DNA of 6,017 nt from Saprospirales bacterium (GTDB lineage: Bacteria > Bacteroidota > Bacteroidia > Chitinophagales > Saprospiraceae), in assembly GCA_003448025.1 (NCBI GenBank), contig DLXL01000349.1, positions 7,683 to 13,699 of the forward strand, read 5' to 3'. The notes beneath the pieces were generated by a model. That model worked only from the letters and a program-made list of their open reading frames with translations. It was not told the DNA's origin and searched no databases. Numbering within the stretch: the stretch's first letter is position 1; each line of letters starts with the position of its first letter. A program made the translations under genes and the position numbers. This document shows, piece by piece, positions 1-6,017 of the stretch.

Positions 1-64
1 CCATGGAATGTTCCGGAGCGGACATTTTTCAAGGAATTACCGGCTGTGCTGTTAGTTTACCTTG

Positions 65-73
65 TACCTTTGC
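65..73 (+). promoter_or_regulatory. Candidate Bacteroidota -7 promoter element for trxA
   Basis: TACCTTTGC matches the Bacteroidota -7 consensus TAnnTTTG exactly. If used, transcription would start a few bases downstream and give a leader of about 60 nt before the trxA ATG. I see no clear -33 TTG/TTTG at the usual spacing upstream, so the call rests on the -7 half only. Confidence 0.5.
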
Positions 74-138
74 AACCAATTCGCCTCGACAGCGTTATAA
101 TAGTAATTTCAAATTTGCATCCTTAAACATCACAGCAA

Positions 139-459
139 ATGGCACATGAATTCACAGATGCCACCTTCAATACAGAAGTTCTTGGCACAGATAAGGTAAC
201 AGTAATTGATTTGTGGGCAGAATGGTGCGGTCCATGCCGTATGATGACACCTGTTATTGAGGAGCTCTCGTCAGAGTATGAAGGTCGCGCAGTTATAGGC
301 AAACTGAACGTGGATGAAAATCCTGAAGTTCCAACCAACTACAACGTTCGTGGCATCCCTACATTCCTCATTTTCAAAGGCGGTGAGCTGAAAGAAAAGG
401 TAGTAGGCGCCCAAACCAAACAATTCCTGAAGGAAAAAATTGATTCTTTGTTGAATTGA
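139..459 (+). CDS. trxA: Thioredoxin
   Basis: This is a cytosolic thiol-disulfide oxidoreductase of 106 residues, close to the usual 105-109 for TrxA. It would reduce protein disulfides and supply electrons to enzymes such as ribonucleotide reductase and peroxiredoxins, being recharged by thioredoxin reductase (family knowledge). The sequence shows the full single-domain fold: active site WCGPC at 29-33 with catalytic Cys30 and Cys33, the buried acid Asp24 before it, Lys55 in the central strand, and the cis-proline loop GIPT at 72-75 with Pro74. These correspond to E. coli Asp26, Cys32/Cys35, Lys57 and Pro76 with a constant offset of two. There is no signal peptide. The ATG start follows an A-rich stretch without Shine-Dalgarno, normal for Bacteroidota. 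It has its own candidate promoter and a strong terminator, so it is probably monocistronic. The symbol trxA is by family; paralogues elsewhere in the genome cannot be excluded. Confidence 0.97.
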   Translation: MAHEFTDATFNTEVLGTDKVTVIDLWAEWCGPCRMMTPVIEELSSEYEGRAVIGKLNVDENPEVPTNYNVRGIPTFLIFKGGELKEKVVGAQTKQFLKEKIDSLLN

Positions 460-470
460 TTCGCTGAATT

Positions 471-499
471 TTGGCTAAAAAGTCAACTTTTTGGGCCAA
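471..499 (+). other. Hairpin between trxA stop and its terminator
   Basis: TTGGCTAAAAAG (471-482) pairs with CTTTTTGGGCCAA (487-499), with one T-G wobble and one bulged G, around a TCAA tetraloop. It starts 12 nt after the stop codon and has no T-tract of its own, so it is not a terminator by itself. It could protect the 3' end of the trxA transcript or simply sit in tandem with the terminator that follows. Confidence 0.5.
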
Positions 500-503
500 T
501 TAT

Positions 504-547
504 AAAATGGTGAGGTGGATTTTTCCATCTCACCATTTTTTGTTTTT
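504..547 (+). terminator. Intrinsic terminator of trxA
   Basis: AAAATGGTGAGGTGGA (504-519) pairs with TCCATCTCACCATTTT (524-539) over 16 bp with a single G-T wobble at 515/528, around a TTTT loop. A T-rich tail (six T, one G, five T) continues to 547. Stem, loop and tail are all textbook for Rho-independent termination, and it lies 45 nt past the trxA stop. On the minus strand the stem would be followed by TATAA rather than a T-run, so it should act mainly on the + strand. Confidence 0.93.
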
Positions 548-579
548 GAAAAGAAAAACTGCACTTGAGCGGACTTTTA

Positions 580-588
580 TAGTTTTGC
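580..588 (+). promoter_or_regulatory. Candidate Bacteroidota -7 promoter element for the DUF2723 gene
   Basis: TAGTTTTGC fits TAnnTTTG exactly and lies just past the trxA terminator, where a new promoter is expected. The nearest upstream TTG triplets (565-567 and 546-548) are not at the usual 17-23 nt spacing, so the -33 element is not recognisable. Use of this site would give a leader of about 85 nt containing the hairpin at 624-660. Confidence 0.45.
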
Positions 589-623
589 GCGGTCATTGCA
601 AACCGATAAACCCTGATTCAATG

Positions 624-660
624 GCAGCAACAGGTTAAATCTCTGAACCTTGATTGCTGC
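624..660 (+). promoter_or_regulatory. Bulged hairpin in the presumed 5' leader of the DUF2723 gene
   Basis: GCAGCAACAGGTT (624-636) pairs with bases 646-660 through 13 Watson-Crick pairs, broken by two single-base bulges (T651, or T650 as an equivalent alternative, and A653), around a 9-nt loop. It ends 16 nt before the preferred ATG at 677. A five-codon reading frame (ATG at 621, TAA at 636-638) lies in its 5' arm. A role in translation control or mRNA stability is inference; no known riboswitch is recognised. Confidence 0.35.
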
Positions 661-676
661 GAACACACTACGAAAC

Positions 677-3600
677 ATGAACTTTTCCTTCAAAACGCTC
701 AACAATCTGGCCGGTTGGATCACCTTCGGCATAGCAGCAATTGTACTTGGTCTCGCCGCTGAACCAACAGGAAGCCTCTGGGACTGCGGTGAATTTATTT
801 CCGGAGCCTACAAACTTCAGGTAGTACACCCACCTGGCGCCCCTATTTTCCTCCTGATAGGTCGTCTGTTTACTTGGGTTGCTGAAATGTTTTCCGACAA
901 TCCTTCCACCATTGCCTATTCCGTAAACTTGCTTTCTGCATTATGTACTGCGTTTGCCGGATTGTTTGTGTGCTGGAGCACAACCATTCTTGCCCGCCTC
1001 ATTCTGGTGGGTAGAGAAGAGGAACCTCAGGGTGGCCAGGCCATTGCAGCCATTGGCGCCGGAGTGGTAGCCGGGCTTTGCACTGCCTTCACCTCCTCCA
1101 TTTGGTTCTCGGCGGTAGAGGGTGAGGTGTACGCTATGTCGACCTTCTTCACTGCCATGACGCTTTGGGCAATGCTGAAATGGTACAACCTGCCTGATAA
1201 TGCCGAAGCTGATCGCTGGCTGGTATTTGCCTTTTTCAGTACCGCCTTGTCTATCGGAGTTCACTTGCTGAGCTTGTTGACCTTTCCGGCGTTGGCCATG
1301 TTCTACTACTTCAAAAAGGCCAAAAAGCCAACGGTTCCTGGAACCCTGGTTTCTGCCGGCGTTGGGGTTGTTTTTATTGTAGCCATCCAAAAATTCATCA
1401 TCGCAGGTATTCCGTCGATGTGGGCTTCCTTCGACAAATTCATGGTGAATAGCTTTGGGATGCCGTTTTATACGGGTATTATTCCGGTTTTCCTCATTTT
1501 TGGTGCTGCCATCTGGTATGGCCTGAACAGAGCCCAAAAAACAGGAAACGGTATTCTCCAGCGCATCATCGTAGCCTTGGGCGTAGTTGTTGTTGCGTAC
1601 CTGTCATACGGCATGGTAATCATTCGTGCCAATGCCAATACGCCGATCAACATGAATGATCCCTCAGATCCAATGCGACTCCTTCCATACCTCAATCGTG
1701 AGCAATATGGAGAGCGCCCGTTGTTACGCGGGCCGCATTTCGATGCGCAACCTGTTGGCATTGACGCTGAAGACCGTTACGGGAGAGTTGGCAATAAGTA
1801 TATGGTAGTGGATGAAAAGGTGGAATACGAATATTCCTCCAACGACAAATCACTCTTCCCGCGCATGAGTGACTATTCGCAGGGCAGACCTGCTTTGTAC
1901 CGCAGATGGATAGACAAACCTACCGGAACGCCCACATTTGGCGATCATCTGGAGTTCTTCTGGAAGTACCAGTTGGGCTGGATGTACTGGCGATATTTTA
2001 TGTGGAACTTCTCTGGCCGGCAAAATGGAGAACAGGGGTATTACGCGTGGGATCCAACCGCTGGAAACTGGATAACCGGAATAGATGCCATTGACGCCGG
2101 TCGGATAGGTAATCAGGCCGAATTGCCTGATTTTCAAAAGAACAATCAGGGGAAGAATAAATATTACATGATCCCCTTCCTTTTGGGTTTGCTGGGTATG
2201 TTCTTCCATTACCGAACCAAACCAAAGGACTTTGCCGCCATTATGGCATTGTTCATCATAACCGGTATTGGAATCATCGTGTATTCTAATCAGCCACCAA
2301 ACGAACCCCGCGAGCGGGATTACGTATTGGCTGGTTCTTTCTTCACGTATTGCATCTGGATTGGACTAAGTGTAGTAGCTATTTGGGATATGCTGAATAA
2401 GAGCCTCAAAGGAATCGCAGCCCCATTGGCTACTGTTCTGGCGCTTTCAGCTCCATTACTGATGGTAACCCAAAACTGGGACGACCACAGCCGTGCTCAT
2501 CACTTTGCCAGTCGGGATTATGCCAGCAACTTCCTGAATTCATGCGCGCCGAATGCAATCATTTTCACCTATGGCGACAATGACACGTACCCACTCTGGT
2601 ATTGTCAGGAAGTTGAGGGTATCCGTACGGATGTACGTGTGGTAAACCTTTCCCTGATAGCTGTTGATTGGTACATCGCACAATTACGCCGGGCTGTTAA
2701 TAATTCTCCTGCCATTGAGATGAGCATCCCCCAGGACCAGATCCGTGGTTATAAGCGAGTTCAAATCCCATATTTTGCCCCAAGAGGAGAGCAGGAAATG
2801 GATATTCGTCAGGTTTTGAAATTCCTTGCTGAAGACCACAAACAAGAATCAGGGTCCGGACGGGCATTCGACACCTATTTGCCTACCCGGAAAATGTTTT
2901 TACCGGTTAATAAGCAATGGTTCCTGGACAACAAACTTGTTGCAGGAGGTGATTCCGCATTGGTAGATACTATTCGGATTGACCTGGGTCGCGACAAAAA
3001 GTATATCATAAAGGATGAATTGGCCATGTTGGACATAGTTGCCTCCAACTTTGGCAAGCGTCCTATTTACTGGGCTGTTACCTGCCGGGAAGATAAATTA
3101 TTGGGCATGGAGGATTATCTGCAATTGGAAGGTCTTGGTTTGCAGGCTGTACCCAAAAAGGTAAAAAGCTCCATGGATGCCTATGGAATTATTGGCTCAG
3201 GAGGTGTTAACAGCGACCAGATGTTCGATAATATTATGAACAAATGGAAATGGGGCAACTTTGACAAAGAACGCTCCTTTGTAGATCGGTCTTATATGCC
3301 AAGCCTGCAAACCATGCGTGTAAGTATTATTCGCCTGGCACGCCAGTTGGTGGTAGAAGGGAAAAAAGAGAAAGCCAATGCTTTGGTGGACAAATACTTT
3401 GAAGTGTTCCCCAAAATGAACTTCCCGTACGATCAGTTCACCGCGTTCATGACAGACATCTATGTGCTGAATGGGGAAAAAGAAAAAGCCAAGGCTAAAA
3501 TTCAGGAAATTGCTGGCGAAATGGAACAGCAGTTCCGCTTTTATGAATCTTTGAACGCTAATTTCCAAAAAGGGTATAAACAGGATAATGATTACGCCAT

Positions 3601-3733
3601 TTCGACGGTTCAAAACCTGATGAAAATGGCTGCCAACATGCAAGATCAGGCCCTGTTGCAGGAATTGAATGATAAATTCAAATCCTATATGCCTTCAGCC
3701 GGAAAAGGAGGAATGCCTGAATTGCCGAATTGA
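677..3733 (+). CDS. DUF2723 family membrane protein, GT-C-like (TMEM260-related) candidate protein O-glycosyltransferase
   Basis: A 1018-residue inner-membrane protein of the DUF2723 family. Seen: about 13-14 hydrophobic segments, grouped at roughly 11-315 and 498-597. The first extracytoplasmic loop carries a GT-C-type acidic motif (WDCGEF at 35-40, with Asp36 and Glu39) followed by HPPG at 51-54. EGEVYAMS lies at 148-155. A long hydrophilic segment at 316-497 contains an aromatic-rich block ending RYFMWNFSGRQN (439-450) and then GNWITGI (463-469). PRERDY is at 544-549, and GDNDTYPLWYCQEVEG at 633-648 opens a soluble C-terminal part. The last ~130 residues look like TPR-like helical repeats. 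Known: DUF2723 includes human TMEM260, an ER protein O-mannosyltransferase. Inferred: transfer of sugar from a lipid carrier to exported proteins; donor and acceptor are unknown. A TTG at 650 would add nine residues, but it lies within the leader hairpin and the membrane start MNFSFK fits the ATG. No terminator is visible before osmC. Confidence 0.85.
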   Translation: MNFSFKTLNNLAGWITFGIAAIVLGLAAEPTGSLWDCGEFISGAYKLQVVHPPGAPIFLLIGRLFTWVAEMFSDNPSTIAYSVNLLSALCTAFAGLFVCWSTTILARLILVGREEEPQGGQAIAAIGAGVVAGLCTAFTSSIWFSAVEGEVYAMSTFFTAMTLWAMLKWYNLPDNAEADRWLVFAFFSTALSIGVHLLSLLTFPALAMFYYFKKAKKPTVPGTLVSAGVGVVFIVAIQKFIIAGIPSMWASFDKFMVNSFGMPFYTGIIPVFLIFGAAIWYGLNRAQKTGNGILQRIIVALGVVVVAYLSYGMVIIRANANTPINMNDPSDPMRLLPYLNREQYGERPLLRGPHFDAQPVGIDAEDRYGRVGNKYMVVDEKVEYEYSSNDKSLFPRMSDYSQGRPALYRRWIDKPTGTPTFGDHLEFFWKYQLGWMYWRYFMWNFSGRQNGEQGYYAWDPTAGNWITGIDAIDAGRIGNQAELPDFQKNNQGKNKYYMIPFLLGLLGMFFHYRTKPKDFAAIMALFIITGIGIIVYSNQPPNEPRERDYVLAGSFFTYCIWIGLSVVAIWDMLNKSLKGIAAPLATVLALSAPLLMVTQNWDDHSRAHHFASRDYASNFLNSCAPNAIIFTYGDNDTYPLWYCQEVEGIRTDVRVVNLSLIAVDWYIAQLRRAVNNSPAIEMSIPQDQIRGYKRVQIPYFAPRGEQEMDIRQVLKFLAEDHKQESGSGRAFDTYLPTRKMFLPVNKQWFLDNKLVAGGDSALVDTIRIDLGRDKKYIIKDELAMLDIVASNFGKRPIYWAVTCREDKLLGMEDYLQLEGLGLQAVPKKVKSSMDAYGIIGSGGVNSDQMFDNIMNKWKWGNFDKERSFVDRSYMPSLQTMRVSIIRLARQLVVEGKKEKANALVDKYFEVFPKMNFPYDQFTAFMTDIYVLNGEKEKAKAKIQEIAGEMEQQFRFYESLNANFQKGYKQDNDYAISTVQNLMKMAANMQDQALLQELNDKFKSYMPSAGKGGMPELPN

Positions 3734-3760
3734 TTTTTTCAGGCTTTCTCCGAACATTTG
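3730..3760 (+). promoter_or_regulatory. Weak candidate promoter upstream of osmC
   Basis: A TTG at 3730-3732, overlapping the preceding stop codon, stands 20 nt before AACATTTG (3753-3760), which matches the -7 motif TAnnTTTG at all but the first base. The spacing suits a Bacteroidota promoter and leaves a leader of about 40 nt. With one mismatch and short motifs this could be chance; the gene could instead be read through from the DUF2723 gene 69 bp upstream. Confidence 0.22.
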
Positions 3761-3802
3761 TTGTGATTTACCGTTCATCCCACAAACAAAACAACCAGTA
3801 AA

Positions 3803-4246
3803 ATGGCTCATTTTATCAGAACAGCAACAGCCGCCTGGCGCGGCGCAGGAGCAGATGGCTCCGGCACCCTGAACGGTCCCTCCGGCGTACTGGACGGCAC
3901 GCCATATTCTGCTGCCAAACGCTTTCAAAACGAAGATGGCAAAGCCGGTACCAATCCGGAAGAGCTTATCGCGGCAGCACATGCAGGATGCTTTATCATG
4001 GCCCTTAGTTTTCGCCTCTCAGGAGCCGGCTTTCCTCCCACAGAGTTACGCTGCAGTGCCAGCATTGATATGGACAACAGCAGTGGTGGTTGGGCATTTG
4101 AGAAGATCACGCTAAACCTTGAAGCAGAGGTACCTGGGATCAGTGAAGAACAGTTCATGGAACTTGCCCAGGCTGCCAAAGCAGGCTGCCCGGTAAGCAA
4201 AGCCCTGTCTGCAGTTCCAATGGAATTGGAGGCAAAACTGGTATAA
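3803..4246 (+). CDS. osmC: OsmC family peroxiredoxin (organic hydroperoxide reductase)
   Basis: A cytosolic thiol peroxidase of 147 residues (E. coli OsmC has 143) that reduces organic hydroperoxides and hydrogen peroxide. The sequence shows the OsmC core: SGVLDGTPYSAAKRF-type N-terminal strands with Arg40, then GTNPEELIAAAHAGCF (49-64) with the peroxidatic Cys63 and Glu53, and AGCPVSKAL (127-135) with the resolving Cys129. The 66-residue spacing of the two cysteines equals that of E. coli Cys59/Cys125. The motif context (NPEELIAAAHA.CF and KAGCPVS) points to the OsmC branch rather than Ohr or YhfA. A third cysteine, Cys84, is not part of the known site. The ATG start follows an A/C-rich stretch without Shine-Dalgarno. 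It may be transcribed with the DUF2723 gene or from its own weak promoter; a palindromic terminator follows. Family members are often stress-induced, but no regulator or known operator is visible here. Reductant in the cell is not determined. Confidence 0.95.
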   Translation: MAHFIRTATAAWRGAGADGSGTLNGPSGVLDGTPYSAAKRFQNEDGKAGTNPEELIAAAHAGCFIMALSFRLSGAGFPPTELRCSASIDMDNSSGGWAFEKITLNLEAEVPGISEEQFMELAQAAKAGCPVSKALSAVPMELEAKLV

Positions 4247-4280
4247 AACACTGGCTTCCACTAATTATTGATTTACTTTG

Positions 4281-4314
4281 CGAGCGTTTCCATGATCATG
4301 GAAACGCTCGTTTT
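4281..4314 (+). terminator. Perfect 30-bp palindrome with T-tract: terminator of osmC, possible operator
   Basis: Bases 4281-4310 form a perfect inverted repeat: CGAGCGTTTCCAT (4281-4293), centre GATC, then the exact reverse complement (4298-4310). TTTT follows at 4311-4314 and the region beyond is A/T-rich. Located 34 nt after the osmC stop, it reads as a Rho-independent terminator on the + strand; the minus strand lacks a T-run after the stem. Its T-tract ends only 14 nt before the next start codon. A near-match to the -7 motif, TTACTTTG at 4273-4280, directly abuts its left end, so an operator or leader role for the barrel gene is also conceivable. Confidence 0.8.
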
Positions 4315-4328
4315 ATAAATATTCAGAC

Positions 4329-5189
4329 ATGTCATTACTAAGGTTCTATCTATTAGCCACGCTACTGCTTTCCTCTTGCTGGATGACTCAGGCACAAAGT
4401 CCCTGGGCACGATCCAAAGGAGGCGGATATGCACAACTTTCCTGGAATTATATTCCTACTTACACAAACCTCTTTGGAGAAGACGGAACGGATGTCGTGC
4501 TGTCTCGGGAAGTTTCGGAACGCAGCCTTCAGTTTTACGGCGAGTATGGACTGGCTCAAAAAACATCGCTCATGGTTGCCCTGCCCTATGTTTGGAACGA
4601 ACGCGGCGAAGTAAACCCGAAAAGCAACCTGGTTAACATAAGCCCTGGAGGTGAAATATCCGGCCTGGGCAATACCACCATCGGACTCAAACATCAGTTT
4701 TTGTCGGGCAAGTTGGCTATGGCTGGCAACCTGAGGGTCCAACTGCCTGCCGGCGCTTCTTATCAACAGGAAAGCGATTTGCGCACCGGTTTTGATGCCG
4801 CTACCATCATCCCGTCCCTCAGCGCAGGCATGGGATTTGGCATCACCTACTGGTATGCCTATGGGGGCTATGGTTACCGTACCAACAACTACACCCATTT
4901 TGTCACATTCGGTGGTGAAGCCGGACTAAAAGTGGGCAAAGTCTGGGTTGGCGCTTTCACAGAATCCATTATTCCGCTGGAGAACGGCTCGGTAGAACCT
5001 GCCAAAGAGCCCTACTTTACCGGATTATTTGTGGATAATCAGGGCTGGGTATCCTACGGGGTAAAAGCTTCATGGGCCATTTTACCCTCCCTGGGTATCA
5101 ACTTTTCTGGCGCTGGTGCCGCCTGGGCGCAAAATGTACCCAAAAGTCCGGGTATAAGCCTGGGGGCCTGGTATCGATGGGGACAATAG
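4329..5189 (+). CDS. Secreted protein, probable outer-membrane beta-barrel (transporter-like)
   Basis: A 286-residue exported protein that I do not recognise by name. Seen: an N-terminal signal sequence (Arg5, hydrophobic 6-16) with a likely signal peptidase I site after TQA at 20-22. The mature part is rich in aromatic and glycine residues in alternating patterns, such as AQLSWNYI (35-42), SLQFYGEYGL (66-75) and the stretch around ITYWYAYGGYGYR, that read as amphipathic beta-strands with polar turns. ISGLGNTTIGLKHQF (110-124) resembles the motif of the MetA-pathway phenol-degradation/outer-membrane channel superfamily. The protein ends in strand-like GISLGAWYRWGQ. Inferred: a small barrel of perhaps 10-12 strands in the outer membrane; substrate unknown. 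Oddity: LSSC at 14-17 fits a lipobox, but the AQS cleavage site and barrel character favour non-lipidated export. The start codon lies just after the palindrome, so its promoter is unclear; no downstream terminator is obvious. An unrelated outer-membrane protein family is possible. Confidence 0.75.
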   Translation: MSLLRFYLLATLLLSSCWMTQAQSPWARSKGGGYAQLSWNYIPTYTNLFGEDGTDVVLSREVSERSLQFYGEYGLAQKTSLMVALPYVWNERGEVNPKSNLVNISPGGEISGLGNTTIGLKHQFLSGKLAMAGNLRVQLPAGASYQQESDLRTGFDAATIIPSLSAGMGFGITYWYAYGGYGYRTNNYTHFVTFGGEAGLKVGKVWVGAFTESIIPLENGSVEPAKEPYFTGLFVDNQGWVSYGVKASWAILPSLGINFSGAGAAWAQNVPKSPGISLGAWYRWGQ

Positions 5190-5322
5190 GTTAATTTAGG
5201 ATTTGTTCACAAAACAGTAGATTCAGCGACAAAATACCTACGCTCGTCGGGAAAAGCTTACGAGACATTGGCACAGCCCCTCACATTTGCTCCGTTAACC
5301 AAAACAAGCATTTAAACGTACC
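5190..5322. other. Intergenic region before the AIM24-family gene
   Basis: These 133 bp hold no reading frame that looks like a protein and no convincing intrinsic terminator. CTCGT (5243-5247) and ACGAG (5260-5264) form only a 5-bp inverted repeat. CACATTTG at 5282-5289 differs from the -7 motif TAnnTTTG at its first base and would give a leader of about 30 nt for the next gene, but no -33 element stands at the usual distance. Confidence 0.4.
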
Positions 5323-6017
5323 ATGCGACGCAACCACGAAATTGACTACAAGATTTACGGAGAGGAGATGCAATGTGTTGAAATTGAATTAGATCCCAAT
5401 GAAACAGTCATTGCAGAATCAGGCAGTTTCATGTTTATGGACAACATGATCGAAATGAACACGGTATTTGGCGATGCCAGCGACCGAACGGAGGGATTTT
5501 TTGGAAAATTGATGACTGCCGGGAAACGGATACTTACGGGAGAAAGCCTTTTCATGACTACTTTTACCAATCAGGGAGGCGAAAAGCAACGGGTAACCTT
5601 TGCAGCGCCGTATGCAGGAAAGATTGTGCCCTTGGATTTGCAGCAATTAGGGGGTAAAGTGGTTTGCCAAAAAGATGCATTTTTGTGTGCCGCAAAAGGC
5701 GTACAAATAGGTATTGAATTCCAAAGAAAGCTGGGTACTGGTTTGTTTGGTGGCGAAGGATTTATCATGCAAAAACTGGAAGGCGATGGATTGGCCTTTG
5801 TACATGCCGGCGGCTACATTCTGGAGCGTGAATTGCGGGCTGGTGAAACATTGCGCGTAGATACTGGTTGTATTGTGGCGTTTACACAGCAGATTGACTA
5901 TGACATTCAGTTTGTAAAAGGTGTCAGAAACATGGTTTTCGGTGGAGAAGGCATGTTTAATGCTGTGATGACAGGCCCGGGAAATGAGTGTCAGCTGTCT
6001 CTCACTGTTAGCAGACT
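5323..6017 (+). CDS. AIM24 / TIGR00266 family protein (3' end cut by window)
   Basis: An open frame of 231 codons that runs off the right edge. Only a short C-terminal tail is probably missing, as family members run to roughly 260 residues. The sequence follows the AIM24 (DUF124) pattern: HEIDYKIYGEEMQCVEIELDPNETVIAESGSFMFM from the N-terminus, the glycine-rich GFFGKLMTAGKRILTGES segment, the APYAGKIVPLDL turn, KLGTGLFGGEGFIMQKLEGDGLAFVHAGG in the middle, a partner repeat with DTGCIVAF, and NMVFGGEGMFNAVMTGPG near the end. The fold is a double-stranded beta-helix-like trimer. The family name comes from a yeast mitochondrial inner-membrane protein; the bacterial role is not established, and no signal peptide or membrane helix is visible. 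The ATG at 5323 is preferred because the family N-terminus begins right after it and an in-frame stop lies at 5296. An internal ATG at 5368 would drop conserved residues. The residues after TGPG are unusual (see findings). Confidence 0.9.
   Translation, partial: MRRNHEIDYKIYGEEMQCVEIELDPNETVIAESGSFMFMDNMIEMNTVFGDASDRTEGFFGKLMTAGKRILTGESLFMTTFTNQGGEKQRVTFAAPYAGKIVPLDLQQLGGKVVCQKDAFLCAAKGVQIGIEFQRKLGTGLFGGEGFIMQKLEGDGLAFVHAGGYILERELRAGETLRVDTGCIVAFTQQIDYDIQFVKGVRNMVFGGEGMFNAVMTGPGNECQLSLTVSR

Noticed and set aside
96..101. Perfect TATAAT, a sigma-70 -10 box as in E. coli
   Set aside because: Bacteroidota primary sigma factors use TAnnTTTG, which is present at 65-72; there is no TTGACA-like partner at 17 bp.
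1..126. Reading frame open from the left edge (PWNVPERTFF...), possibly the end of an upstream gene
   Set aside because: It runs through the candidate promoter, the composition is not protein-like and no family is recognised. A second frame open from base 3 runs into the trxA start and is equally unconvincing.
941..1537. Long minus-strand open frame inside the DUF2723 gene
   Set aside because: Shadow of the real gene: low-complexity, Arg/Gly/Gln-rich translation with no recognisable domain. The other minus-strand frames within the DUF2723, osmC and barrel genes are the same kind.
3669..3872. Plus-strand 67-residue frame bridging the DUF2723 end and osmC start
   Set aside because: It overlaps both strongly supported genes out of frame and has no family features.
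5243..5264. CTCGT/ACGAG inverted repeat as a terminator for the barrel gene
   Set aside because: Only 5 bp, a long loop and no T-tract.
5355..5768. Minus-strand frames opposite the AIM24-family gene
   Set aside because: The + strand encodes a clear family match throughout; the antisense frames are by-products.
1..6017. New multi-gene system, mobile element or defence island
   Set aside because: All five genes belong to known or ordinary families, run in one direction with normal gaps, and show no shared odd composition, repeats, integrase or attachment-like sites.

Overview
The window looks like ordinary chromosomal DNA from a member of the Bacteroidota. The pointers are: a very long DUF2723 membrane protein of the form typical of that phylum (N-terminal membrane domain, aromatic-rich extracytoplasmic block, C-terminal helical-repeat region); start codons with no Shine-Dalgarno sequence; and upstream elements matching the Bacteroidota -7 motif TAnnTTTG. 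An environmental lineage such as the Saprospiria or Chitinophagia would fit, but the sequence alone does not fix the class. Base composition looks balanced and even across the window, with no sign of foreign DNA.

Layout, left to right, all genes on the + strand. (1) 1-138: non-coding leader with a TAnnTTTG promoter element. (2) 139-459: a classical thioredoxin (trxA), closed by a strong intrinsic terminator at 504-547, with a second hairpin just before it. (3) 548-676: intergenic, with another TAnnTTTG element and a bulged hairpin in the presumed 5' leader. (4) 677-3733: a 1018-residue DUF2723 protein, a GT-C-like membrane glycosyltransferase candidate related to eukaryotic TMEM260. (5) 3803-4246: an OsmC-type peroxiredoxin with both catalytic cysteines, followed by a perfect 30-bp palindrome plus T-tract that reads as its terminator. 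(6) 4329-5189: a secreted protein, probably an outer-membrane beta-barrel. (7) 5190-5322: intergenic, little in it. (8) 5323-6017: an AIM24/TIGR00266-family protein cut by the right edge.

The two terminators split the genes into probable units: trxA alone; the DUF2723 gene with osmC (69-bp gap, no terminator seen between them); the barrel protein; then the AIM24 gene. trxA and osmC both serve thiol-based redox and peroxide defence, but nothing shows that they are co-regulated. The DUF2723 protein acts in the inner membrane and the barrel protein in the outer membrane; no functional link between them is visible.

I found no mobile element, CRISPR array, tRNA, rRNA, toxin-antitoxin or defence module, and no convincing new multi-gene system. 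The most notable items are the perfect palindrome lying 18 bp before the barrel gene, the structured leader of the DUF2723 gene, and the DUF2723 protein itself as a possible protein O-glycosyltransferase.
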